Assembly: GCF_006345825.1 (NCBI RefSeq)
Contig: NZ_VCIX01000091.1
Span: 1-64,000, forward strand
Direction: 5' to 3'
Length of the DNA: 64,000 nt
Origin: Paenibacillus paridis
GTDB lineage: Bacteria > Bacillota > Bacilli > Paenibacillales > Paenibacillaceae
Shown here piece after piece: positions 45,818 to 55,164 of this stretch. Below the pieces are notes generated by a model that was not told where the DNA came from, ran no database searches, and saw only the letters and a program-made list of their open reading frames with translations. The position numbers were made by a program, and so were the translations under genes. Position 1 is the first letter of the stretch, and every line of letters begins with the position of its first letter.

Positions 45818-46618
45818 TTATCCGACCGTGCCTTTGATTTGGCCTGGACCGCTCGAATATTGCATGAGCGGAGCTAACCATACCATTCCTGTTCCCCGAT
45901 AGACATTGACGAGACCCTCGCCAGAAGCAGCGGAGCCCATCCGGGTTTTTCCGGATTTTTCAACGGTAAAGTCAAGCGTATTTGACCACATTAGAGCAAA
46001 ATTTCCATCGACCTTTAGTACGTCATTTTTCAATTCGACGACAACAGCCTCTTCAGCTGGAATAGGAGCTTCGAGTGCGAGAATCCCTTTTCCTTTGGCG
46101 CTTAAGTTAAAGAGACCTTCCCCGCCTAGTACTGCAGAGGAAAGGTTTTTGCGGGCAGTGACGGCGATCTCCAGCGTGGTTTCGCAAGCGAGAAATAGGC
46201 CATCTTCCATTACGATATGGTCATTGTCGACATCAATGAGCCATAAGTATTTATAAGTGGTCTCAAGCAAAATCGTGCCGGTGCCTTTGTAAAGAGGCTT
46301 GACCGCACTCGTCCCTGTAGCCGCGCTGGACATCAGGTTTCTCATTAAACCTCCAACGCCTTTAATCCCCGAAGTCATTTCAATATTGCCTACCATATAC
46401 TGCATGGCTCCTGCGCTCAACATAACCTCGCTATTATTGATCTCAATCATTAATTGCTTATTGCGCATATTGCTTTTGCTCATGTAAAAGTTGGATTCCG
46501 CCTCAGATAAGGTTGTGCTGCTTAAATCTTCTTTATACTCAATGACCGTAAACCCGCCAAGCTGCTCTTTAATTATAACGTTATTGTTATCTTTTAAATT
46601 ATTGATGGTGAAAGCCAT
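45818..46618 (-). CDS. AIM24 family protein
   Basis: 266 residues, entirely beta-rich with Gly repeats, as in the AIM24/YdgA-type family (LSAGAMQYMVGNIEMTSG near 68-85; GTGTILLETT; GEGLFNLSAKGKGILALEAP). No signal peptide or TM helix. AIM24 in yeast mitochondria supports cristae organisation; bacterial members have no agreed function. The reverse-strand ribosome site is AGGAGGCG. It is a single gene. Confidence 0.88.
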   Translation of the reverse strand: MAFTINNLKDNNNVIIKEQLGGFTVIEYKEDLSSTTLSEAESNFYMSKSNMRNKQLMIEINNSEVMLSAGAMQYMVGNIEMTSGIKGVGGLMRNLMSSAATGTSAVKPLYKGTGTILLETTYKYLWLIDVDNDHIVMEDGLFLACETTLEIAVTARKNLSSAVLGGEGLFNLSAKGKGILALEAPIPAEEAVVVELKNDVLKVDGNFALMWSNTLDFTVEKSGKTRMGSAASGEGLVNVYRGTGMVWLAPLMQYSSGPGQIKGTVG

Positions 46619-46895
46619 AATGAGATACGCCTCCTGTGGAAGTTATTAAAAATAAGCGTTGCTAAAAACTCATTTAGAAATAGATATTCGACAATAAGCT
46701 TCGGTATCCTTGCTGCATGTCCCTTAATTGAATCAACACTAGCTATTTAATAGAAGTTGATTTAAAATAATAATAAATAATGAAACATGGTTTTATCTAA
46801 TGAAACAAAGCGTGGTTATGGCTAAAAAACTCGACTAATGCTTATTGATTGCAGTCTTGGAAGCAAATAATGGTTTAACGGGAGAGTGGTCGTTC

Positions 46896-47651
46896 ATGAA
46901 TAATAAAGACCGGTTTTCAACACGAGTGGATTCGTATGTGAAGTATCGCCCAAGCTATCCGAGTGAAGCCATGGATTATTTGTATAACAAGGTAGGATTG
47001 AGTTCAGGCAGCGTGGTGGCTGACATTGGCGCTGGGACGGGTATTTTTTCGGCACTGCTTCTGGAGCGGGGAAGCCAGGTCATTGCGGTTGAGCCTAATC
47101 AGGAGATGAGGGAAGCAGCGGAGCGGGGCTTGATAGGCCGTGCTGATTTTCGGGCGGTGGTAGGGTCTGCTGAGGCTACGGGGCTGCTAGACCAATCTGT
47201 CGATTTTATTGTTTGTGCACAAGCGTTTCACTGGTTCGATCTCCAAGCAGCGCAAGTGGAGTTTAGACGGATTTTGAAGCCAGGGGGAAAAGCCATCCTG
47301 ATATGGAATTCCCGTCTTACAAAAGGCACCCCATTTCGGGAAGAGTATGAGCAGTTGCTTCAAACCTTCGGCACCGATTACAACAAAGTAAATCATAAAA
47401 ATATATCACCGGAAATTTTGGCTACTTTCTTTAAACTAGGGAAAGTGCAGGAAGCGCGGTTCGTTAATCAGCAAATGTTCGATTGGGATGGGCTTTTCGG
47501 CCGTTTGCGTTCGTCTTCTTATACCCCAGCACCTGAAGATCCGCATTATGAAGGGATGCTGCGCGAGTTAAAGGAGCTGTTTGAACGTAACCAACTGGAC
47601 GGAAACGTAGCCTTCGAATATGAGACCGAGGTCTTTTGGGGCGAGATCTAG
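46896..47651 (+). CDS. Class I SAM-dependent methyltransferase
   Basis: 251 residues from ATG 46896, preceded by GGGAGAG; a frame extending to TTG 46845 has no ribosome site. Motif I is VADIGAGTGIFSALL, the acidic end of strand 2 is VEPNQEM, and VDFIVCAQAFHWFD forms motif post-II. It belongs to the Methyltransf_11/25 type that includes small-molecule and ubiquinone/menaquinone-like enzymes; the substrate cannot be read. No operon partner. Confidence 0.87.
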   Translation: MNNKDRFSTRVDSYVKYRPSYPSEAMDYLYNKVGLSSGSVVADIGAGTGIFSALLLERGSQVIAVEPNQEMREAAERGLIGRADFRAVVGSAEATGLLDQSVDFIVCAQAFHWFDLQAAQVEFRRILKPGGKAILIWNSRLTKGTPFREEYEQLLQTFGTDYNKVNHKNISPEILATFFKLGKVQEARFVNQQMFDWDGLFGRLRSSSYTPAPEDPHYEGMLRELKELFERNQLDGNVAFEYETEVFWGEI

Positions 47652-47832
47652 GCGTTATCCTTTGAAACGTAAGCCAAGTCCGTAATCGAGTTGCATCTAT
47701 GGTATAATTGAAGAAGTGCGATAAAGTGATCAACCCCGCTACAGGTAGTCTTATGCTGAATTTTGTGATAACATGTAGACTGATGAGTAGAACGTGAACG
47801 TGGAAAAGCCCATGCCGTTCGTGCCAGTATAA

Positions 47833-47863
47833 CTACAGTTTTCGGACGCATTTTAAACTGTAG
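47833..47863. promoter_or_regulatory. Inverted repeat upstream of the fba gene
   Basis: CTACAGTTT and AAACTGTAG form a perfect 9-bp inverted repeat with a 13-bp centre, just before a possible -10 (TATGAT, 47873-47878). It may be an operator or a leader hairpin. Confidence 0.45.
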
Positions 47864-47927
47864 ATGAATTGGGTATGATTGAAAGATCGAGTTTTAAAAA
47901 TGCAATTATTTTGAAGGAGGATTTAAC

Positions 47928-48785
47928 ATGGCTTTGGAATCAATGAAAGAAATGTTGAACAAAGGACTAAAAGAAGGTTACGCTGTTGGTCAATTCAACA
48001 TCAATAACCTAGAGTGGACGCAAGCAATCCTTGGCGCTGCTCAAGCAGAGCAATCCCCAGTTATTTTGGGCGTTTCTGAAGGCGCAGCTCGTTACATGGG
48101 TGGCTTCACGGTTGTAACTGCAATCGTAAAATCCCTTATTGAAGAAATGAAAATCACGGTTCCAGTTGCGATCCATTTGGACCATGGTTCAAGCTTCGAA
48201 AAATGTAAAGCAGCCATTGATGCTGGTTTTACTTCCGTTATGATAGATGCTTCACACTCTCCTTTCGATGAGAACGTAAAAACAACTCAACAAGTGGTTG
48301 CTTACGCGCATGAGCGCGGCGTTTCCGTTGAAGCTGAGCTTGGTACCGTTGGCGGACAAGAAGATGACGTAATCGCTGATGGCGTTATCTACGCTGATCC
48401 GCAAGAATGTAAGCAACTGGTTGAGCTTACAGGTATCGATTGCCTTGCTCCAGCACTAGGTTCCGTACATGGTCCTTACAAAGGCGAACCAAACCTTGGT
48501 TTCAAAGAAATGGAAGAGATTTGCCAAACCATCAAGCTTCCATTGGTATTGCATGGCGGTACAGGAATTCCAACTGCGGATATCAAAAAATCGATTTCCC
48601 TTGGAACTGCAAAAATCAACGTAAACACAGAAAACCAAATCGCGTTTACAAAAGTAGCTCGCGAAATTTTGACTTCGGATGCAGAAGTTTACGATCCGCG
48701 TAAATTCTTGTCCCCGGGCCGCGATGCGATTAAAGCAACGGTTCAAGGCAAAATGCGTGAGTTCGGTTCTTCGAACAAAGCTTAA
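47928..48785 (+). CDS. fba: Class II fructose-1,6-bisphosphate aldolase
   Basis: 285 residues. Zinc and catalytic residues lie in H83-L84-D85-H86-G87 (D85 catalytic, H86 metal). The Glu in [26 protein letters not shown] and the second metal-site LHGGTGIP are present, and phosphate is bound by KINVNTENQ. It splits fructose 1,6-bisphosphate in glycolysis. The strong site GAAGGAGG and clean codon use suggest high expression. It is a single gene with its own terminator. Confidence 0.95.
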   Translation: MALESMKEMLNKGLKEGYAVGQFNINNLEWTQAILGAAQAEQSPVILGVSEGAARYMGGFTVVTAIVKSLIEEMKITVPVAIHLDHGSSFEKCKAAIDAGFTSVMIDASHSPFDENVKTTQQVVAYAHERGVSVEAELGTVGGQEDDVIADGVIYADPQECKQLVELTGIDCLAPALGSVHGPYKGEPNLGFKEMEEICQTIKLPLVLHGGTGIPTADIKKSISLGTAKINVNTENQIAFTKVAREILTSDAEVYDPRKFLSPGRDAIKATVQGKMREFGSSNKA

Positions 48786-48800
48786 TAAACACAAAATGAA

Positions 48801-48847
48801 AAAAGGTTGGACAAGCTGCAAATCGCAGCAGGTCCAACCTTTTTTTT
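48801..48847 (+). terminator. Rho-independent terminator after fba
   Basis: AAAAGGTTGGAC pairs with the matching strand GTCCAACCTTTT and GCTGC with GCAGC inside; a run of T follows. Confidence 0.93.
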
Positions 48848-48888
48848 ATTCCTTCTGATCATACGATCATCCCTTTCCTTGTCGGAGT

Positions 48889-48922
48889 TTGTCATTTTGC
48901 CGTCATTGGGGCCGAGTATAAT
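48889..48922 (+). promoter_or_regulatory. PHO-box-like direct repeat plus -10 box, copy 1
   Basis: TTGTCAT (48889-48895), spacer TTTG, CCGTCAT (48900-48906), 10 bp, then TATAAT (48917-48922). The 7-4-7-10 layout equals that of E. coli PHO boxes, where PhoB repeats replace the -35 box. The same element occurs at 55310. Confidence 0.6.
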
Positions 48923-48950
48923 GGATCTTATTATGAGGATAGGGAGAGAT

Positions 48951-51329
48951 ATGGATATGCCGCGATTTTCAGTACGTTCTTTATTTTTGGTTTCGATGTG
49001 TGTTTTGATCGTATTAAGTGGGTGTGTGACTCAAACAAGCCAAGTGGTTATTAATTTTGAAAATACCTCTTTGGGCAGCGATGAGCAAATCTTTCTAAGA
49101 TATTCGGACGGTAGTGTTGCCCATGCGCCTAAGGCTGATGGAGGAAGCTCCGTGACCGTTAGTACTAATGCCACAAAAACGATTGTGGGAGGCTATGTGA
49201 CCAATGGTGCTTTAAGTTGGGTACCGAGTTTGTCTTATATTCCGAATTTTACTATTAGTGAAATTCAAAAGCAGAAACCTACTCATTCAATCGATCATAT
49301 TATTTTAGCCGACGGGCCAGAAGAGGATAGTATTCACCCCGGTTATGTCTCCCTGACCTTCAAGGTCTATGGCACTGATGGTCAGCTTGTGAATGGTCAA
49401 ACCGAAATATTTGCCCATTCAGCAGATCCTGACTTAGAATTCTATAATATCCATACCAGCGGTACTGCAACGGTTAAGGAAGGGTATTCCTGGTATACAG
49501 TTAATGGATTGGTCACTTTTTCAGTTAAATCCACTCTTAAAGATATTTTAACGGTGCCGCTATCGATTTACTCCGGTCCCCAGCTCATTACGGACGACCC
49601 TTTCAACATAGATCCTTTGCTTGTAACCGAGATTAATGTAACTAGCCATGACGATGCATCATCTTTAGAAGTAGGGTCTACATTAAACATGTATGCTGAA
49701 ATTTTGCCCGAAAATGCATTATACAAAAAAATTAAGTGGTCTGTAGAAAATGGAACAGGCACAGCGACAATTAACGCGAGTGGCGTGTTGACCGGAACAA
49801 CAGCAGGAACGGTCACGGTAAAAGCTACGGCTGTTGATGGCAGTGCTGTTTATGGAACGAAGCTTATAACGATTACAGAGCCAGTGGTGCCGGTAGAAAC
49901 CATCTCCATAACTGCTGAAGACGAAGTAACCTCAGTAGAAACAGGCGCGGAGCTTCAAATTTTTGCCGCAGCAGCCCCTGCTAATGCGACAAACCAAACC
50001 GTATCGTGGTCAGTCCTTCCTGGAACAGGCACAGCGTCCATTGATGCAGAAAGCGGCTTGCTAACTGCGGGTTCCCCTGGCACAGTAACCGTGCAAGCTG
50101 AAGCATTGGATGGAAGCGGAGTGATCGGCAGCATGACGCTAACGATTACGGCAATACCGGTCTCTTCGATTACAGTAACCGGCGTATCTACCGTAGAGGT
50201 GGATGAGAACATTACATTTACAACGGCGGTTGCTCCAGCAAATGCAACGGATCAAGCGATTCAATGGTCTGTTGAAAATGGGACAGGCACAGCGACAATT
50301 AACGCGAGTGGCGTACTTACGGGTAAAACGGCAGGAACCGTTACGGTTATAGCTACGGCTGTCGACGGCAGCGCTGTGTATGGAACTAAAGTGGTTCAAG
50401 TTACCACGAAGGAAATTATCGAACCAACACCGTCACCGGAAGCAACGCCATCACCGACGCCGGAAACAACACCGGAAGCAACACTAACGCCAACAGCGTC
50501 GCCAGAAGTGATACCATCACCAACGCCGGAAACAACACCAGAAGCAACGCCGACGCCAACAGCGTCGCCAGAAGCAACACTATCACCAACAACACCGCCA
50601 GTGGTAACACCCGGAACGCCAACGGTTACAACACCAGTACAGACAGCAACACCAACGCCAACACCAACAGCAAAACCTGAAGTTGGCTTTAACAACGAAA
50701 TTATTGATGTTTCTCAATTGGTATCTAGACTGAGCAAACAAGCGGAGGAAGCAAAAGCTAATCCTACAACCGTTCCATTCAAAGATACGACTGCTCATTG
50801 GGCGCAATCGACCGTGAATATGTTTGTTCAATTTGGGGTTGTGAAAGGTTATAGCGACGGAACATTCCATCCCAATGCAAGCATTACACGCGGGGAGTTT
50901 GCCACAATCATTGCAAAAGTGTTCGATTTGTCTGCTAAGGCTAATGACTATAAACTAGCCGACGTGAGCGGGCATTGGGCGGAGTCATCCATTCATGCCT
51001 TAATCGAAAGTGGAGTTATTTCTGGCTATGAAGATGGTTCATTTAAACCGAACAAAGAAATTAGCCGTGCCGAGATTATCTCCATTATTTCTAAAATCAT
51101 TAATTTTGCTGATGTGAAGGATGAAGCCGCGTCTGCTTTTAATGATATTGAATCTGCTTGGAATAAAGATCAAATCCAAAAAGCTGCATCTGCTGGAATT
51201 ATTAGCGGACAGGGGAATGGACAATTTTCGCCGAACAAACCGTCTACCCGTGCCGAAGCGTTAACGATTATTTTGCACACTCTTCAATTGAATGCAGACT
51301 TGAAAAAAATATTAGGAGAAATGAGTTAA
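48951..51329 (+). CDS. SLH-domain protein with bacterial Ig-like repeats and a lipobox-like N-terminus
   Basis: 792 residues. The N-terminus has a hydrophobic signal ending in LSGC, a lipobox, so it may be lipid-anchored. An unassigned beta-rich region follows, then three Ig-like (Big_2) repeats of about 88 residues, a Pro/Thr/Glu/Ser linker with a 66-bp repeat (50421-50680), and three C-terminal SLH domains. Repeats 1 and 3 share long stretches of nearly identical DNA 528 bp apart. ATG 48951 or 48957 fits the GGGAG site at 48942-48946; the open frame back to 48807 overlaps the fba terminator. It lies behind the PHO-box-like promoter. Confidence 0.88.
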   Translation: MDMPRFSVRSLFLVSMCVLIVLSGCVTQTSQVVINFENTSLGSDEQIFLRYSDGSVAHAPKADGGSSVTVSTNATKTIVGGYVTNGALSWVPSLSYIPNFTISEIQKQKPTHSIDHIILADGPEEDSIHPGYVSLTFKVYGTDGQLVNGQTEIFAHSADPDLEFYNIHTSGTATVKEGYSWYTVNGLVTFSVKSTLKDILTVPLSIYSGPQLITDDPFNIDPLLVTEINVTSHDDASSLEVGSTLNMYAEILPENALYKKIKWSVENGTGTATINASGVLTGTTAGTVTVKATAVDGSAVYGTKLITITEPVVPVETISITAEDEVTSVETGAELQIFAAAAPANATNQTVSWSVLPGTGTASIDAESGLLTAGSPGTVTVQAEALDGSGVIGSMTLTITAIPVSSITVTGVSTVEVDENITFTTAVAPANATDQAIQWSVENGTGTATINASGVLTGKTAGTVTVIATAVDGSAVYGTKVVQVTTKEIIEPTPSPEATPSPTPETTPEATLTPTASPEVIPSPTPETTPEATPTPTASPEATLSPTTPPVVTPGTPTVTTPVQTATPTPTPTAKPEVGFNNEIIDVSQLVSRLSKQAEEAKANPTTVPFKDTTAHWAQSTVNMFVQFGVVKGYSDGTFHPNASITRGEFATIIAKVFDLSAKANDYKLADVSGHWAESSIHALIESGVISGYEDGSFKPNKEISRAEIISIISKIINFADVKDEAASAFNDIESAWNKDQIQKAASAGIISGQGNGQFSPNKPSTRAEALTIILHTLQLNADLKKILGEMS

Positions 51330-51416
51330 GCTTATAACTCTACATGCGATAGAATAGGGCTCAGCCTATCGAAGACGACGAAGTCGGTATACCCATTTGA
51401 ATATAGGCTGTAAACA

Positions 51417-51458
51417 AAAACGGCAAGGCATCTGTATACGCAGAGGCCTTGCCGTTTT
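51417..51458 (+). terminator. Rho-independent terminator after the Ig-SLH gene
   Basis: AAAACGGCAAGGC pairs over 13 bp with GCCTTGCCGTTTT, with a short T tail. Confidence 0.8.
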
Positions 51459-51571
51459 AATAGTAAGGTCGTATGAATCGACCATATTCGCTAAAATGTG
51501 TAAAATATAAAAATTCATAATTGATTAAAAGAGATACAATGTAATACAATTACAAGTGGAATAATATTGAA

Positions 51572-52744
51572 ATGGCTGCGAAGTGGGGGATATATCTGGC
51601 TATAATCGATGTTATAAAATTTAATGGATTAGCTAATCGGGATTGGTTAGTTTTTCGTTATCCAGGAGATAGTTTCGTTTTTGGGACTCAATTAATCGTT
51701 GGTGAGGGTCAGATTGCTGTTTTTGTTAAAGGAGGCAAGGCGCTCGATTACTTCTCAGCAGGGACGTATACACTAAGCACTAATAATATTCCTATTTTGC
51801 AATCATTAATTAATATACCTTTTGGTGGAAGAACTCCTTTTACTGCGGAAGTTTTTTTTATAAATAAAGCAATAAAAATGGATGTTCTTTGGGGAACGAG
51901 CGATCCGATCAGTTTAATCGATCCTAAGTATGGTGTTCGATTAAGAGTGCGTGCGTTTGGCCAACTGGCGATGAGGGTTTCTGACTTTCGCGTTTTCTTG
52001 ACCGAGTTAATTGGTGCCGTTGGAGACGAGCAGGTCGTCAAATATGATACGGTAATTCAATATTTCAAAGGACTAACGGTAACCAAAGCTAAAACCATTA
52101 TAGCTAACATTATTATCAACCAAAAAATATCTGTTCTTGAAATAGCGCCTTTACTAGAGGAAATATCGGAGAAAACAGAAATAAGCATTTCAAGTGAATT
52201 TGAACGATTTGGGCTCTCCATCATGAATTTCTTTATCTCATCCATTAATTTTCCAGATGAGGACTTTGCTACAATTAATAAGATATTAGGCGAGAGGGCT
52301 GCTTTCGATATCATTGGGGATAATCGCTATAATGTTAAGCGTTCTTTCGATGTTATGGAAACCGCAGCAGGTAATGAAGGTTCGGGCAGCATTGCTGCAG
52401 CGGGAATAGGCTTAGGTCTCGGTACTGGAGCCGGTTTGGCGGTAGGAAGCACGTTTGCAAGTGCTGCGGGCAGTGTTTTGAGCACCCCGACAAAAAAAAC
52501 GATATGCAAGAAATGCGAGAGAGAGAATGACTCGGACGCCAAGTTCTGTTTAAACTGCGGGGATAAACTAATCGCTGCAAAAATCGAATGTTACTCATGT
52601 ACTACCTTAGTAGATAGTCATGCTAAATTTTGTCCGGAATGCGGCAACTCTATGCAAATGAAAAAATGTCCAGGATGTAACAAAGAAAACGCGCCTGGAA
52701 CCAAGTTTTGCCCTGAGTGCGGGACTAACCAGGGGGGGCAATAA
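51572..52744 (+). CDS. SPFH-domain protein with C-terminal zinc ribbons (YdjI-like)
   Basis: 390 residues as drawn. An SPFH-like region (about 20-260) with AIIDVIK, FGTQLIVGEGQIAVFVKGG and RLRVRAFGQ is followed by a Gly/Ala-rich hydrophobic hairpin (about 275-310) and three double-Cys zinc ribbons at the end. Relatives such as B. subtilis YdjI belong to an envelope-stress operon. ATG 51572 has no ribosome site; CTG 51596 lies in frame 6 bp after GTGGGGG and would give an N-terminus (LAIIDVIKFNG) that matches family starts, so translation may begin there. It overlaps the next gene by TAATG. Confidence 0.85.
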   Translation: MAAKWGIYLAIIDVIKFNGLANRDWLVFRYPGDSFVFGTQLIVGEGQIAVFVKGGKALDYFSAGTYTLSTNNIPILQSLINIPFGGRTPFTAEVFFINKAIKMDVLWGTSDPISLIDPKYGVRLRVRAFGQLAMRVSDFRVFLTELIGAVGDEQVVKYDTVIQYFKGLTVTKAKTIIANIIINQKISVLEIAPLLEEISEKTEISISSEFERFGLSIMNFFISSINFPDEDFATINKILGERAAFDIIGDNRYNVKRSFDVMETAAGNEGSGSIAAAGIGLGLGTGAGLAVGSTFASAAGSVLSTPTKKTICKKCERENDSDAKFCLNCGDKLIAAKIECYSCTTLVDSHAKFCPECGNSMQMKKCPGCNKENAPGTKFCPECGTNQGGQ

Positions 52745-53484
52745 TGAACATTGGCGAGTTTACGTTATCAAAGCTATTAAAGGTAATCAGCTGTTTAGTC
52801 GTTGATGTGGCTTTCATTATTTTGTTTATCCATTTCTTTGCCCTTTTTTCAATCGTTGAACCAGTGAAATCAGTCTTGATGTTATTTGTATTAATGTTAG
52901 GGCTTATTATTTCAAATGCAGCGATCATCTTTTCTGACTTTTTATACAAAAGATATGGTGTCGTGCACGCCGTATCCCTTATGGTCGTATCGATCGTCTA
53001 TGCGTTCATTGCCAATACGCTATCTATTATTTTTATTTCTGGGAATGTAACTGGATATGTGGTGGGGCAATTGCTCCTATTTGCTTTATTATTAATCCTT
53101 TATTCCATTCTTATATCGTTTGCTCAAAAAACGTTAAAAGAATCAAGTAACGAAGCCATGGAACAAATGGCTAATCATTCGATTATGCTGCAATTAATGG
53201 AGATCGAAGCAGTTCTTGCAGAGAAGGAATCATCAGAGGACTTATCAGCTGTAGTTTCTTCATTTCATGCGCTAAAAGAACGTATTCATGCTTCTACTCC
53301 GTTTGGAAGAGTGCTCGGGAATACGAAGATTGTCGAAATTGAAAATAGGGTTCAAAGTAATTTAGAGTACATTCAATATCAAATGAAATTAGTATTTACT
53401 GAAATAAATTCGATAGATATTAAAAAAATGCTTGATGAAACCTTGCGACTTGTGAAAAACAGAGAGGCTTTAAACGTTAGATAA
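52744..53484 (+). CDS. Membrane protein of unknown function in the SPFH operon
   Basis: 246 residues, not recognised. Four predicted TM helices (about 13-34, 42-64, 75-97, 104-124) are followed by a helical cytoplasmic part of about 115 residues rich in Glu and Lys. The start overlaps the SPFH stop (TAATG), and AGGGGGGG just before serves as ribosome site. Coupling to an SPFH scaffold suggests a membrane partner, but the function is unknown. Confidence 0.75.
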   Translation: MNIGEFTLSKLLKVISCLVVDVAFIILFIHFFALFSIVEPVKSVLMLFVLMLGLIISNAAIIFSDFLYKRYGVVHAVSLMVVSIVYAFIANTLSIIFISGNVTGYVVGQLLLFALLLILYSILISFAQKTLKESSNEAMEQMANHSIMLQLMEIEAVLAEKESSEDLSAVVSSFHALKERIHASTPFGRVLGNTKIVEIENRVQSNLEYIQYQMKLVFTEINSIDIKKMLDETLRLVKNREALNVR

Positions 53485-53508
53485 TATAATAATAAGGGAG
53501 ATTTTTTT

Positions 53509-53916
53509 ATGAGTTCAAGAAACTGCCCATCCTGTGGTGCTCCAGTATCCGTGGATACTACAGATTGTAAATATTGCGGAGAGAAAATTGCAGTCGCACA
53601 GCCGCAACAGCAAGGCCAGCAATATTCGCAAAGCCAACAACCACCGTATGCTCCATCCCAACAGCCGCAGTATGCCCCACCCGGATATAATCCGTATGCT
53701 AATTACAACAGAAAGAGTAAAGTAACTGCGGGTGTACTTGGTATTTTGCTTGGCGGGCTTGGTATCCATAAGTTTTATTTAGGCAGAATTGGCTGGGGAA
53801 TCGTTTATTTAATTTTTTGTTGGACGTACATTCCAGCTTTGCTAGGGGTAATTGAGGGAATCATCTATTTATCATCAAGCGATGAGAAATTCCACATGAA
53901 GTATAGCAGAAAGTAA
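53509..53916 (+). CDS. TM2-domain protein with N-terminal zinc ribbon
   Basis: 135 residues. A zinc ribbon (CPSCGAPV...CKYCGEK) at residues 6-25 is followed by a Gln/Pro/Tyr-rich linker and a TM2 domain with two helices and the GGLGIHKFYLGR motif. The linker is prion-like in composition. It ends the three-gene SPFH unit, 24 bp after the membrane protein. Two of the three products carry the same kind of zinc ribbon, which may mediate their assembly. Confidence 0.9.
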   Translation: MSSRNCPSCGAPVSVDTTDCKYCGEKIAVAQPQQQGQQYSQSQQPPYAPSQQPQYAPPGYNPYANYNRKSKVTAGVLGILLGGLGIHKFYLGRIGWGIVYLIFCWTYIPALLGVIEGIIYLSSSDEKFHMKYSRK

Positions 53917-53949
53917 GTTATCTTAGGTGAAAGCATAAGTGGAAAATGG

Positions 53950-53992
53950 AATAGGTAGAGCATCTTCTTTCGAGATGCTCTACCTATTTTTT
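53950..53992 (+). terminator. Rho-independent terminator after the SPFH operon
   Basis: AATAGGTAGAGCATCT pairs perfectly with AGATGCTCTACCTATT around a 7-nt loop, then a T run. Confidence 0.93.
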
Positions 53993-54033
53993 GTTAATCC
54001 TACAAGCAGAGGTCTAGCAGCTAAAGCGCAATG

Positions 54034-55164
54034 TTAGCTCTTCTGATCAGTAGAAGCCTTTCGCTTCCTCGAAAATGAGTTTTTGTTTATAAAACGTTTA
54101 GAAGATGCTTGACTGGCAGAGTGCTGCTTGTAAAGCGGTGTATGAATGATTTTAGCAAGCGCAGCGACGGTTAAGGTGACAGAGGAAGGAGGATAAACAA
54201 AATAAACCTCTTCCCAGTGTGGTGCAAACTTATTTTTATATTCATACAAGCCCTTAAAATTATAGAGTCTATTCCCATATTTGTAGAGCAGCTTCATAAT
54301 AAGCAGGTCACAGGCGTTGGCCAAGGGAGACATGCCCAAGCTGCATAGCGAGTAGTGGTGCTCTTGGGCCCATTTGAATAACGAAGCAAATAAGACGTCC
54401 ATTGCGCCAGGCGGACAGGCTTTTGTATAGCGCATCAAGTCTACCGTAATTTGTCTGGCAACAAAATCTTCTTGGTGCGTGAACGTGCTGGGCGGATGGT
54501 CCCCGGCAATTGTGGCGAATGCCTCATAGCTTCCATCAGGGCCGACTAAGACAGCGACGGGAAACCTGCTCACATAGTCAGGCGCAAAAGAGCCGACGGA
54601 GAAGCTTTTTTCTTTGCGGTCACCTAGCCACTCGTTGGAGATGCTTTGAAGCCGGTGAAGAAATGAATCGGTATAAGGAGGATACATAACTTGAACTGAG
54701 TAGCCGCTGCGTTCAAATTTATTGATACGATTGCGAAGCTTAAGCCATTGTTTCCCATTCAAATGAAAAGCGGACACATGAATCTGGGCTTCTTCTCCGA
54801 TTTTGGAACATTGGAGGCCGAATTGCTTATATATAGGAAGAAAAGCAGACTTAGCCTGGTAAAATACCGGTTTTGCTTTGTTCTCCTTGCAATACGCGAT
54901 AAATTGTTCGATGACTCGCAGGCAAGCTTCATGGCTTCCGACAGGATCTCCGAGTACAATTTTCCTCTTCCCAATCGAGCGGTATACCAGTAAAGCCTCG
55001 CACTCCGAATCCCAAAACGACTCTTTATCACCTAAAAGATATAAATGAGAGTGTGAATTGTGGCCACGGTTTTCAAGCAGATGTTGAAGCCTTTTTTCAG
55101 AAATTTGGTCCATAACGAGAAAATCCCCCAGGTTTAATATATGTAGGCTTTCATTTATACCCAT
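54034..55164 (-). CDS. Stand-alone phosphatidylglycerol lysyltransferase domain protein (DUF2156)
   Basis: 376 residues. It matches the C-terminal synthase part of MprF: GNAT-like fold, features KPVFYQAKSAFLPIYKQFG, KLRNRINKFERSGYSV, PGAMDVLFASLFKWAQ and LYNFKGLYEYKNKFAP. The membrane flippase half of MprF is absent. Such free domains attach amino acids from tRNA to phosphatidylglycerol or other acceptors and change surface charge. A basic Ser/Arg/Lys-rich tail of about 30 residues could bind membrane or tRNA. It is transcribed divergently from the PHO-box-like promoter at 55310. Confidence 0.85.
   Translation of the reverse strand: MGINESLHILNLGDFLVMDQISEKRLQHLLENRGHNSHSHLYLLGDKESFWDSECEALLVYRSIGKRKIVLGDPVGSHEACLRVIEQFIAYCKENKAKPVFYQAKSAFLPIYKQFGLQCSKIGEEAQIHVSAFHLNGKQWLKLRNRINKFERSGYSVQVMYPPYTDSFLHRLQSISNEWLGDRKEKSFSVGSFAPDYVSRFPVAVLVGPDGSYEAFATIAGDHPPSTFTHQEDFVARQITVDLMRYTKACPPGAMDVLFASLFKWAQEHHYSLCSLGMSPLANACDLLIMKLLYKYGNRLYNFKGLYEYKNKFAPHWEEVYFVYPPSSVTLTVAALAKIIHTPLYKQHSASQASSKRFINKNSFSRKRKASTDQKS

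Noticed and set aside
48807-48950. N-terminal extension of the Ig-SLH protein
   Set aside because: It overlaps the fba terminator and the PHO-box-like promoter; a signal peptide with lipobox starts at 48951.
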